A stretch of DNA of 64,000 nt, taken from Hexactinellida sp. DTS-2022. Its lineage: Eukaryota > Porifera > Hexactinellida. The stretch lies in the NCBI GenBank assembly GCA_028753945.1, contig JAPNXP010000009.1, forward strand, positions 4,216,001 to 4,280,000. The letters are read 5' to 3'. The notes under the pieces are model-generated. The model ran no database searches. It worked only from the letters and a program-made list of their open reading frames with translations, and was not told the DNA's origin. Both the position numbers and the translations under genes were made by a program. Of the stretch, positions 35,286 to 46,466 are shown piece after piece; positions within the stretch are counted from its first letter, which is position 1, and each line of letters begins with the position of its first letter.

Positions 35286-35493
35286 TGCAATTTATAGCAA
35301 CGAATCTGAGGAGCAGAGAGAATTGTGCCTCGAAATAAAAAGGATAGCTACTGTAGCATATCGTGGCAACAAATCTGAGGAGCAAAGAAAACTGAGCATC
35401 GTATCAAAATGGAGAAATACTGAAGCCTGTAGATCTAAGAAGTGGGATGACCTCACTCGCATTGCCTTCAATTATCAGGTCAGTAATGGGAAC

Positions 35494-35911
35494 CAAGGCT
35501 GGATTCGGTTAACCGGCTAACCGATTAACAGCTGCTGATATCGGTTAACGGTTAGAGATTTTATTAACCAGTTAGCCGGTCTGTTGAATATCAGCAGAGT
35601 TATTGGGAAATTAATGTATAAAGTATTAATTTCTTTAAAAATTTTCTGAATATGTAGTCATAAATCCATTACTCATCACCACTTAATAAATTTTCTTGGA
35701 TAACGTTGATTTAAATTTACCTAAAGCACGAAATTTATCAATTAATATACTTAAGCGGTTATACTTTATACAGCTGAGTCTTATTCTGTAGTATAATAAA
35801 TTATTATAAAGGATTTAATGTATTGAGTAGGATGGGCGGTTAACCGGTTAATCTTGGCGAGAAATCGAATTGTAACCGTAGCCTCAGATCGGTTAACCAA
35901 CCCCACCCTTG
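35494..35911. mobile_element. hAT-type MITE with GGTTAACC-rich ends, nested in the Helitron
   Basis: The left CAAGGCTGGATTCGGTTAACC faces GGTTAACCAACCCCACCCTTG at the right. tgggaac is repeated on both flanks (35487-35493, 35912-35918). The interior has several ggttaaccgg palindromes. It is 418 bp and non-coding. Confidence 0.8.
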
Positions 35912-36059
35912 TGGGAACTATGACCATCCATTATCGCAACAAATTCAATGATAAAGGATCGCACCACTTGCGTGGCAAACAATTCGATAATGAGACTCTA
36001 GACATCAGCTGTTCTGAAGGTAAAGTGATCTTAGAATCATTTCCTATACCATTACCACT

Positions 36060-38361
36060 CAAAGGTGGGCACAGTTAATCAAAAAGTTAATTTCGTTAAT
36101 CGTTAATCCGTTAACAAAAAAGTTAACTTCGTTAACAGTTAATCCGTTAATACGTTAAAAATGTAACGGAAGTTAACGTTAATCCGTTACAGATAATTTA
36201 TATTATACAAACAACAACAAAATCAGTTTTTTGGCTATAAGACATCTCAAAAAGTGCTCTAACTATAAAATGTTCCTTTTTTGGGTCATTCAAGCTAAGA
36301 TATATTCTAGCACAACCATTATATCGTATAATCAGCGAATAATAAGGGGAATAAGTTGTTTAAGGGATCTTAGAAGGATCTTAGAAGGGACTCGGGAGGT
36401 TGAGAAAATTCCATGAAACGCATGTTTCTCTTCATAAAAAATAACATGTCAAAGTTTTCATCAGACAGGGATGTTGACTAATATAGATATAAGATTCAAA
36501 TTCAAATAAGTGTCACTATTGAATCACTAAACGGTCAAAAGGATTTAAACAATAATAATTTGTATTCATACATTCAAGCTTCTAGCACGATAATAACATT
36601 AGTAGATGCTTCAACATTGATGTTTACATAAAACGATAAGTTGAGCAAAACAATATTAATTTACATTTTATGGAGGTGTTAAACTCATTAACTATAAAAT
36701 AAGTAATGAAATATACAACTTATGATTTTAGATTTGAATACCACATGGTCGAATTACTATAGGTGCTTATTTTCTAACCATTGCGATTATTTTCCACTGA
36801 AATACAGTCACATTCTCATTTGTTCCACTTGTACTACAAGTGGCACGTGGCAGGGACACGTATTCATGGATATTGGAAAAAAATGACTTAAAATCGCAAG
36901 TTTATGAAGTTCATAACTAGTATAGCAAGATATTTAAAGTCTTCAAAAGTAGGTTAAACAGCCGTTAATACGCTACAAGCACAGTGGTTTAGAACCAAAG
37001 AATAGGAAAAAATAGAATTCGTTTCTAAGCGATTCAATTGATTACTTATTGTTTGAATAAAGCTAATTTCAAATTTCTAAGCAATTGAGTGCCTAGAAGC
37101 AATACAATTGCACTCCAAATATGTATGATCATTTTAGCTGAAATTGTAGTTCTAGATAATTCTAAATTTAGCTTCACTTCAAATACAAGCGAGAACATTT
37201 TATAACTATCCATTACGACAAATTAAGTTTAGTAAACTATGAATTTAGACATAGTTAAGGATATCTTGTATCAATATCTAATTGAAGTTTTGTGAAGTTT
37301 ACTTTTACGGGCACTTTTGAGTTTTTATCAATTAAAATTTGATGCTAATGTAACAACAGATATAGAATTTGATTTCTCAAACGAAATATTGAAAATAGAT
37401 TAATGAAAACAGGTTATTCGGTTTCAGCATACTTGAAATGTATAAACAACTGACACGCCCCGAAACAGTGCGCAACTTTAAATATTTTAGCGAATTCCAT
37501 TGTCACTTTGTGCTGCTATGAAAATGCTAAAACTAATTATACGCTACTATTCAGTAGTATATCTTATTTGGTTACCCAAATGTATGTAAATATTATATAT
37601 TAAGAACAACTGAGCACAGAAGTACAATTTCATCAATGAGAGCAGCGAACTATGAACTCATATTGGGATTTTGATATTGAAGGAAGTTAGTTTTGCACAA
37701 TTCGGAGGTTATTTAGTGTGATGCACAAGTGACAGCTATGCTGGAAAAAGTCATCTAGGGTTTATATGAGTTCTAATACACATTATAATTACATTCAATA
37801 ATCATCTACCCCCTTACATGAGAGTACAAATCCTTATATCCTTTGGGGGCCGGACTTTTACGAAATATTCCCCATGTTCAAGATATTTTAACAATAACTG
37901 TGGGTGAGTATTAAAAGATTGTTAACAAACCAAAAACTTTGAGTTTCATTGATTTACAACAAATCGCCCAGAACTAAACTTACAAGAGTGAATACATCAT
38001 TTTTGATGATGCCATTCAATTCGCAGCTATCAATAACCCATATGCATTTAATACATTTCATATGTCTATCTGCAACCAGGATACCTATTCTTTACTAACT
38101 CCCATTTTAAACCACTGTGACAAGAAGCATAGTGTGTGTGGGAGAAAATACCTGTTGTTCAAAAACATTTGTTCGGTTATTGTAAAAGAAACTATCAGGA
38201 TCATAACTGCGTTAACGGACTATTAACGGACTTGTAAATGTAACGGAAGTTAATTAAGTCCGTTAACGATTTCAAAGTTAACTTAAAAGTTAATTGTTAA
38301 CGAAAAATATAACTTCCGTTAATTAACGATTAATGGATTAATGGATTAGTGCCCAGCTTTG
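36060..38361. mobile_element. hAT-type element with CAAAGGTGGGCAC ends, nested in the Helitron
   Basis: The ends CAAAGGTGGGCACAGTTAAT and ATTAGTGCCCAGCTTTG are inverted repeats, followed inward by repeated cgttaatccgttaac units. The 8-bp duplication ttaccact is exact (36052-36059, 38362-38369). No transposase is recognised in its 2.3 kb. 37455-38045 inside it is the inverse of 54975-55562, probably a separate repeat that landed in it. Confidence 0.88.
37455..38045 (-). repeat. ~590-bp dispersed repeat, minus orientation
   Basis: Nearly collinear with the reverse complement of 54975-55562, sharing for example gcgcaactttgaatatttta-like and caatatgagttcatagttc-like segments. A diverged partial copy lies at 19185-19380. 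No terminal repeats or coding region were recognised. Confidence 0.7.
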
Positions 38362-38424
38362 TTACCACTGCTCCAAGAGCTTTCTCAGTCCAATGAGCAA
38401 GCAGTTGATAACAAAAATTGCAGG

Positions 38425-38863
38425 GTACTGTTGTATGACTGTTTACTTACCATGACAGTTTACTTACCTATATTACTATAACCATTATTAACCATGGATA
38501 CTTTCTATCCATGACGGTTTACTTACCGTCTTTGCAATGGTTTCACACTTTATACTTTATATTACACATCTACACTTATAAGGATTCACATCTCAAATTC
38601 TAATTTACTTTTCATAATTTGAACATAGCATTTAATAAATTCCATAATAGCTTTGATATTTTGGGCAATAATGACATTTTCCAATTAGAATTTGAGATAT
38701 GAATCCTTATAAGTGTAGATGTGTAATAGAAAGTATAAAGTGTGAAGCCATTGCAAAGACGGTAAGTAAACCGTAATGGATAGAGAGTATCCATGGTTAA
38801 TTATTGTTATATTAATAGAGGTAAGTAAACTGTCATGGTATGTAAACCGTCATACAACAGTAC
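38425..38863. repeat. 439-bp foldback palindrome nested in the Helitron
   Basis: gtactgttgtatgactgttt at the left mirrors the right end gtcatacaacagtac. The two arms (about 38425-38620 and 38670-38863) match as inverted copies almost throughout, around a loop of roughly 50 bp. Internal tttacttacc repeats occur in each arm. It sits exactly between two adjacent Helitron segments, so it is an insertion. Confidence 0.8.
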
Positions 38864-40445
38864 AACGGTTGCTTCGCTATTACGAGCTCCGACCACCAGG
38901 ATGCCTCCGTACAAGCTGGAACCCAAGTTTCAGGATTCAGGACCAGGTAATTAATGATAATAATACGATCACGATAAGTTATATTGTACAGGAGTTTCAC
39001 CGTTTTGGCAGCCTTCTTCCAACTGACGAAGTTCAACCAAAGTTCCTGCAGGTCTGCTTCTAGGACACCTTTGCTGAGCTGGCTACAATTAGGAGATGAC
39101 GAGGCATAAACCAAGGATCATCAGAACCTGACGATTGATTCCACCACAACAGCCACTATGTTTGCGAGCTCAAGACGGCCAGGGTCATTATCTACATCGA
39201 TGAGCGGAAGTTCGTGATCCAAGAGGATAAACGCCCCCAGGGTGATTAGGAACAAGCTACAATTTGCAGAAGACTGCAGAAGTAGCAATCCTCAGGACTA
39301 ATTAACTAAGAGAGAACAGAGACATCGTCTTTTGCCTCAAGGACGACCACCTCAAACGTATCTCCGAGATGCACCCATGATACGATCCGCTGCAATATTC
39401 GGAGTAGTCACATATGGCACTGATGGCTATCATATCTACATGGAAGGGAGAAACGGGGGTAACGTTGCACAACAGAAGTATTACTGGTTCCATATGATGT
39501 TCAAGGACGGCTACTAAATGCTATAGGGTGCGCGGTCTTCCAACACTACTTGGTCGATGCTTACTGGAAACGAGCAGGTGGTCACCAACCAGCTGGGTGG
39601 TGCCATACAATTCCTTCCTGCTGCCGAGTTCAAATGTCACATCAACGTGGAGATCTGCTCCAGCAACAATAGCATCAAGCACGTTTAGAAATACTTTACG
39701 AAGGGAACGGATCAGGCGATGTTCGAATGGCATCGCACAGAGCAGGAGGACAACAAAGAGCGGGCAGTGGACGAGATGACCTAGTTCCAGAATGCTAGGT
39801 ATGTGGGCAGCAGAAAAGCAGCCTGGAAAATTCTCGTACACCACACCCACGAGCACTTCGCGCCTATTGTTGGCCTGGCCAGAGGGTAATGTTTACCGAA
39901 GAAAACCCCTTAGGGGAGTCCAAGGTCCACCCCAACAACTACCCTGACAGCTTTCTTTGAACTCTGCACCAAATACACCAAAACAACTTTGCAAAAATCA
40001 TGTAGTACCCGAGTTGCGGGAGTGCTACAACTGGAACAAGAGCACCAAGCACAGGGAGGGACACAAGAAAGGAGAGTTGGTAGATGGAGAGGATCAAGTT
40101 TACGACATCCGGAGGGTTCATGCCATTGGTAGAATCTATACTGTTAGTTCCAGGGCCGGATAATGCTACTACATTATGCTCCTGCTCAACGAAGTGTCCG
40201 GCCTCACTTCTTCAAGGATCTCAGAACAGTCAAGAACAAGTGGAACACATATCGACAAGCCTACCTGGTCAGAGGATTCCTGGAAAAACGATCACCACAT
40301 GCACGCCCAGCAATCCTAGGGCCTATTCAAAGAACAGCAGTTTGAGGAATTTCTCAACCAGCACAAGCGCAGTATTAAAAGGCAAAAGGCCAAATACAAC
40401 CAGGAATGGTCAAAATCAAATCAGTTGTATTAAATATAATTTTTA

Positions 40446-41280
40446 CTAATTGAAAAGGGAGAAACTTATTAAAATCGTATTATTTCGATGTAATATTGCT
40501 GTATATTCACTGCTCAATTAGCAATTCAGTAGTATTTACAATTTGAATTAGATTCATTCAAATCAATGATTTTAATTCCACGAAAGAATCAAATTAATAT
40601 AAAATATCAATCCATGGTAACAACAATGAAATATACAACCAGGTTAGTGAGGATCTTTTTTGCGGTGATCTCGCGATCTATTTGATCAAGCTTGGCATAT
40701 TCTTGATTTACTAAGCCTTTTAGGCGCCCTTGTCACTGATGGACAAGGATGCTTTAATGGGTGGTCAGTCATTGCCAGTCTATGTCCTGCCTGGCCAAGA
40801 GAGAGTAGCCAAGGACCACAATGCAATAGAGTAGTATAGAGAGATGGACAACGACCAGGAGTTGGCTGCCTGAGTAACACCTGTGGGGCCAATAGGGAAA
40901 TGAAACTCAGCACCAACATAAGAGGTCGCTTAGCTCGGCATGTAAAATATGATAGAGATATATATCAGCACTTGGAATAATATCACTTCAGCTATAATTC
41001 GCAAATCCAAAGTGCGTCACCTTGAGGACAATAAAATGTATTCTTTCGTGACAATTTTGCGGATTTAAAAAAACACATTTTAAAAATCCCCTTAAATTTA
41101 TTGACTTAACATAAATAAGAAACGAATAAACATTCACATCGAGAATCTTTGATCGTTTCGTTGTCAAAATAATAATAATAACTATAATTGAGCGAAGTGG
41201 GAGACGGTGAAGATTGTTAGTAAGAAGTAATAAGAAACAGAGAGTTGAAACCAACTGGATTCCATTATAATATAATACAG
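40446..41280. repeat. Gene-free; 160-bp repeat shared with 47575-47735
   Basis: 40438-40600 (tttttactaattgaaaa, cgtattatttcgatgtaata, tacaatttgaatt) is repeated at 47575-47735. 40640-40925 is less AT-rich and may be decayed coding sequence, but I cannot assign it. Confidence 0.5.
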
Positions 41281-41468
41281 GTAATTTTCAGGGGATTTCA
41301 TAAAACTATGCTAACTCAAGACAAACAATGATTTGACTCGTGACTAAATTCGGTAACTCGAGTCACGAAGTCAGAGTCGATGAAGGTGGTGACTCGTGAA
41401 TCATCAAGTCAATCAGATCATATCTTTGATAATCGGAGATTTTTAGAATATTTCAGGATAGCCGTGAA

Positions 41469-41936
41469 CAGGGGCGTCAGGTTGACCAAAAAATCGGGGG
41501 GGTCGTTGTACTAATTCATTCAATATGTCAAATACACAAATTAAAAATGAATAGTAATATCAGTTATATTTTGAATCCTTCCATGTCTGCATTCAATGTC
41601 TGCATTTCCTCAAGCTAAGTGAAGATAGCTTGAGGAATTCTTAAAATAAGTTAATGACATTAATTTGTTTATGATAAAATTAATTGGCATATATTACTCG
41701 TATACATTTCAAATACATAAATAAAGAATATATAATCAGTAGTATCTAGTATTGCAATCACGTACAGCATATTTATTCACAGCACATTGAGTAAACTAGG
41801 ATCAAAATACCTTTAAACTTTAAAGTGAGCATAATTATGAAAAGAAACTGGGGGGGGGGGCGGCCCCCCCAGTTTTTGGCTCATTTCAAAACAGGGGGGG
41901 CGAGCCCCCCCGCCCCCCCGGAACCTGACGCCCCTG
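41469..41936. mobile_element. hAT MITE with CAGGGGCGTCAGGTT ends
   Basis: The ends CAGGGGCGTCAGGTT and AACCTGACGCCCCTG are perfect inverted repeats of 15 bp. The 8-bp duplication gccgtgaa is exact (41461-41468, 41937-41944). C/G runs lie near the right end at 41850-41920. Confidence 0.93.
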
Positions 41937-41958
41937 GCCGTGAATATATCCATGGAGA

Positions 41959-42112
41959 CATAGGCGTCGTAACCCGCCCGGGTGCCCGGAAATGTCCGGG
42001 CGGCCCGAAAGGGTTGCCCCTATGCTACTAATACTATACCCGGAGTTTAGCTGGACTTTACCCGGAATTTCCGGGAGCCCGAAGGGTGACCTTTGCATTT
42101 ACGACGCCTATG
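41959..42112. mobile_element. hAT-type MITE, CATAGGCG family, 154 bp
   Basis: CATAGGCGTCGTAA faces TTTACGACGCCTATG. The 8-bp duplication catggaga is exact (41951-41958, 42113-42120). The interior is rich in cccggaa / ttccggg palindromes. Confidence 0.88.
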
Positions 42113-43727
42113 CATGGAGACCTCCATGGAGATCTCCATGATGGATATCGAGTTTTTGTCATATCCTAGGATATTGTGGATATCCATTTCAAATTTAACT
42201 AAGAAAAATATTTAAACCAGGGTTCTAAAAAAGAGTGTGAAAATTAAGAAGCCTTAGTTTTTTTGTCCTACCCCCAATTGATTTACACGCCTAATTTATT
42301 TCATCTAATAAAATTATTTAAAGCCATATTATTCTAAAAGAAGGTATTTTGACCTTTAGTGACGTCAAAAAGTTAATAAAATAGACCTGTCCATCTCCTA
42401 ATTTTTTACTTGACTCCTGAATATTTTACTTGCCATAATTTTTTTTGGCTTTTTGGTTTATCCTACTTGCTATACTTAAGGCTGATTAATTAACCATAGA
42501 AGACACAATTAAATTCCAAAAATTAATCGTGATGGACTCTTCAAAAAGCTAGGAATTGTTATCGAACCCAATAATCCAGCAGAAGCCATCAATAATGATC
42601 CAGAAAGAGATGATTTGAGGCTGATAGCGATATTGACGAACATTGATCATATAAGTACAGTTCGCAGTACTGTCATGAAAATTTTGGTCCCCTAAAACTG
42701 GTCCGGGGGAACAAAGTTTTCATGGAAATTTGGTCCTTGTGTGGAAAATTTGTCCCCTGAGTTTGTGTTAATCTGTAACCGTGTTTACTAGAATAGTATC
42801 CTAGGCGTTTTTTTAGCCATATTGGGACCAAAAGATTTTATGAATATGCCCGTCACTGGAAGATTGGAACTTGAAAAATTGATCCGGGACCAAATTCCAT
42901 TGAATGCTGGTCCTTGGACCATTTTTCCATGGAATATTGTTCCCACGGACCAATTTTCCAACATTCAGTTGATAAATCTGCATAAATTGTAGTACCTAAT
43001 TCTTCTGGATATTTTGTCGATATTAGGTGTTAGAAATCTATCATTATTCAATGAATATCCATGTATATCCACAAAAAATGGTATGGATATGGATGCGATT
43101 TTTCATCTCCACGACAAGCCTGGAATATAGAATACAATCAGATTATTGATCCGAAAATGGCTTGGGGTTTTTAGTATAAATAGAAAAAAAACAGTTTCAG
43201 TTTAACTTTCAATTGAAATTGTATTTACTTTCAGTTTCAATTTTCACAATCCGAGCAAGATTAGGGTCAGGCTCCTATTTAGACATTGACTTAAGGAATG
43301 GCAAAATTATAGTTTTCAGGAATAAGGGATGGCGAGGATATGACCGCGCGCGGAAGCACGCTGTAAGGTAGGGGGTGCAAGGGATGGCGAGTTATTACCA
43401 AGGATGGCCGGAGCCATCCCTCGCCATCCCCTAAATGAAGCCCAGAGGGATATATAACTTATCTAATTAATTAAAGAATATACAGTACACCTATTTTTAA
43501 ATTGATCATTCTTATAATACGTTCACATCGATAACTCTCGAGTCCTCAAATCGATGGCTCGCGAGTCCTGACTCGATGACTCGCGCATCCTGACTCGTGA
43601 CAAAATTCGGAGACTCAAGTCAGCAACCAATTGACTCATGATAAAATTCGATGGCTCGAGTCACCGAGTCTGACTCTTGGTGACAGGTGAGTAATCGAGT
43701 CAATCAAATTACTCGTGAAATGCCCTG

Positions 43728-44527
43728 CAAATTTTGCAGTCCATCAGAATACACATATTTGTTATAGTGCGGTTTACACTCTAGAGAGAGAGAGATAAGT
43801 ACTAAAAAATCTTCTAGTTTATTTCAAATAAACTAAAAGATAATGAGATATAATAATAATAAATTTTCCTTGAGAACCTTATATATATATAAACGAAGAA
43901 TTTTCGAATACGTATAACCTTGTACAGACTTATAATTCAAACACACACAAAGTGTATACTAGTATACACTCACTACTAAAGTATTCGTATTAATCAATAA
44001 TTCCCACGTTCATTTTTAAAATTCAGAAACATTTCATTATAAGTACACACAAAATTGGGTTTCGATATGATGAGACTCATAAATTGGTATATCAGGGTTA
44101 ATTATTTTATAATTATTGATTTTTTAGCTTTTTAGGTGTTCCCAAATTAACTAGATAATGAGCACATTAAATATATTTGTTTTTGTTTACCTAAATGTGT
44201 TTCGAATTAAAAGAAAGTTTAAATGCAGTTTTGAATTCCACATGTCAGAATTACTCTTGCTGACAAATTTCTAAACATGCCTACGATTAGTTGTTAATTT
44301 AAAAATGGTGCCACTTGTACCACAAGTAGCACACGGAAGGAATATGCAGAAACCTTTGAAAACATGGACTAAAGATGGCCCCAAGATTTAGTATAATAAG
44401 CTATTAACCCAACTGCAAAAATACAATATTTCTGACTAGCTAGATAAGACAAACATGAAGTCGCAACATAATTCCGGCAAGTGCCAATTGTGGCACAAAT
44501 TAGTGATAGATACGAATAGTATTTGGT
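43728..44527. other. Gene-free intronic stretch
   Basis: AT-rich with short microsatellite runs (agagag near 43783, tatata near 43880, cacaca near 43942). Nothing else recognised. Confidence 0.45.
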
Positions 44528-44535
44528 AGGTGAGT

Positions 44536-46379
44536 GGGATACCGACATTTCGAGACATGACATTTCGAGTTCCAAGATTTCGATACAAGATATTATGAAG
44601 TTGATAAGATATAACTTAAACATGAATAAACTCAAGGTTGGTAGTTTATTTAAGAAATGAAATAGTATAGAATATTATATTATTAGGAAAGGAATGTTGT
44701 TGGCACAATAATTAAATAAATTAATCCAAATCAAGCCCAATGTTACGCGCTATACCACGTAAAATCCATCATTGAACGATTGAATTAGTCCCGCACTAAG
44801 TTCCTGATTTTCTCTTCATGGTGTTGCCAATTTGTACGCTTTGTTGGTCTCTCTCCCGCCAGATATTTTATTTATTTCAATTCTACCATTCCCTGTTCTA
44901 AAATAAGCGCCTGTATAAACTTCCAAATAGTTGGATGATGGCAGCCAACAGTGGCGTTAAAAGATCGATGCCAGGCCTCGACTGAATTTGTTGTTCTGGT
45001 AAATCCAGCCAGGACTTCAAAATGGCAATTCCACATCTCGATGGGAAAGATAGGTTGCTGAAAGGCCCCGCCGGTAGGACACGCCAATGTACTTGCGTTC
45101 GAAGTAAAGAACTAAACCCTCTGCCATTGACATGGGTAAGTTCTGGACTACAGTTCCAAACAACTGTAAAACATCACAAGGTGGTGCAAAAGCTATGGCA
45201 GGTATCAGTTTCATCTACAACGCAAAATCTTCGTTGTGCTGGTATTCGTGTTGAAGTCCTTCCGCTTGAATTTTCCGGAGAAATATTCTGTGTCAAATGG
45301 AAAAAACAGCTTTTGACAAGGATATTGGGCCAGAAATGTGAAAATGCATTTGCTGCTGCCTTTTCGAAGTCCATAGTAAGTGCATTGGGTAAGCATGTGG
45401 ACAGAGTTGCTTTATTGCTTCCCACATTTTCATTAATGTTTCTTGGGATATATTTGGTAAAAGTGCGAATAAACTAGGTAGGAGATGGCCATCTTCTAAT
45501 GGTGTAGGCCCACCTCTCAATCCATGAATGCAATAGACTTGCTCAAAAAGTAATGGTGCGGTCTTAAATGTACCATCTACCAACCAAATCTGTGACAATT
45601 CCAGCATTTCAATGTTTTTTTAGAACCAAAAATTAGAATTTCTCTCTCTTCTGGACCAGAATCATATAGAAGGAATGTTTCATTCTTGGCAGTTTTCATG
45701 TAATCAATCGGATTTCAACTTCAACTAAACTTCCGGGTTGGACTGGAACGAAATTTGCTTTTCTTCTTTCGCGTTGAATTGTCCTCTTCAAGCTATTTAG
45801 TTTGGATAACTTAGCAGCGGTTCCATCGGTAATATATGAAACACTTTCGCCAACAATATGATGGGGTCCTGAGTCTGTGCAGCTTTTCTTTTGATTCCTG
45901 CTTTAGTTTCCAGACAGAGAATCTTCCGCATGTCAGGCCCATGAAGATGCTCATTAATTAGTTTTATTATTTCCATACCTTGGGTATGAAGTCTCGCTTT
46001 GCACTCTTTTCTTCTTTCACATTGCAAATAAGTAAGTAATTTCGACTAAAGTTTTATGTTTGTCAATAGATATCCGTTCTCCTCGAGTTTATTTCCACCT
46101 CTAGTTGACTTGATTAACCGAAAGTAGTCCCATTGTTTTCCGCCATCAATTTCAAAGAAAAATATTGTGTCACACACGAAATAGTTATCCATATATATAT
46201 ATAAATACACACATACACATAGCATGTGTTGAATTGACACCATATCGAATTATACTACTACTAAATAACAACTATTCTAATGAGCAACCGTTTCGAATTC
46301 TCACTGTTTTGGTTTTATTTCAGATTCGGTATCGAAATGTCGCATCTCGAAATGTCGCGTCTCGAAATGTCGGTATCCC
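44536..46379 (-). mobile_element. FLYWCH-type Mutator-like element, full length
   Basis: The left GGGATACCGACATTTCGAG faces ctcgaaatgtcggtatccc; the inverted repeats reach about 50 bp with a few mismatches, built from repeated gacatttcgaga units. An 8-bp duplication aggtgagt flanks it exactly (44528-44535, 46380-46387), within the Mutator range. The 1.84-kb body carries a decayed FLYWCH/MULE gene on the minus strand. Confidence 0.88.
44872..46243 (-). pseudogene. FLYWCH-MULE transposase, decayed
   Basis: Minus-strand frames in order show a FLYWCH zinc finger split in two: STRGGNKLEENGYLL (about 46070-46125), then CERRKECKARLHTQG and NEHLHGPD (45940-46025). The MULE core begins with WLVDGTFKTAPLLFEQVY (45533-45586) and LLPSLFALLPN. 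KAAANAFSHFWPN and CFFHLTQNI (45290-45365) follow. The C-terminal block RTTNSVEAWHRSFNATVGCHH (44930-45000) closes it. An 81-bp stretch (45457-45537) contains extra sequence relative to the usual family spacing. Frameshifts are numerous. Such enzymes bind the long terminal repeats and give 8-10-bp duplications. Confidence 0.82.
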
Positions 46380-46466
46380 AGGTGAGTCAATATCAATGTA
46401 TTGATTCAATAATGAAGCAATATCAACGTTCTAGAAATATATACTAAGAGTATGTATGTTGCAGTG

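Larger units (their letters stand above)
35320..40430 (+). pseudogene. Helitron-like N-terminal (Rep-associated) coding remnant
   Basis: The order of segments matches Helitron polyproteins. CSEGKVILESFPIPLPL (36008-36058) resumes after the hAT insertion as LQELSQSNEQ (38374-38403). YNGCFAITSSD follows the palindrome (38870-38902). Then come DIVFCLKDDHLKRISE (39322-39368), YDPLQY (39380-39397), YGTDGYHIYMEG (39416-39451) and QHYLVDAYWKR (39541-39573). INVEICSSNNSIKHV (39642-39686) and TKGTDQAMF (39700-39726) are typical. NARYVGSRKAAW, TTLTAFFELCTKY, EYYNWNKSTKHR-like and HFFKDLRTVKNKW (40202-40240) complete the Helitron_like_N region. There are many frameshifts. Confidence 0.75.
35290..40445 (+). 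mobile_element. Helitron remnant, split by three later insertions
   Basis: Coding pieces of a Helitron Rep/helicase N-terminal region lie on the plus strand at 35320-35493, 35912-36059, 38370-38424 and 38864-40430. Between them sit a MITE (35494-35911), a 2.3-kb hAT-type element (36060-38361) and a 439-bp palindrome (38425-38863). No helicase domain, 5' TC or 3' CTRR hairpin end was identified, so the outer limits are approximate. Confidence 0.75.
41289..43727. mobile_element. TIR element with CAGGG-ATTTCA ends and gactcg repeats
   Basis: The left CAGGGGATTTCATAA faces TTACTCGTGAAATGCCCTG. Both subterminal zones (41330-41425, 43525-43715) carry many actcgtga / tcgagtca units. The flanks gtaatttt and caaatttt agree at 6 of 8 positions. 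It holds two nested MITEs. 42522-42692 is an open stretch (LFKKLGIVIEPNNPAEAINN) that may be a transposase remnant of unknown type. Confidence 0.55.

Noticed and set aside
40686..40919. 77-codon minus-strand frame as a gene
   Set aside because: No motif; likely antisense of decayed Helitron-flank sequence.
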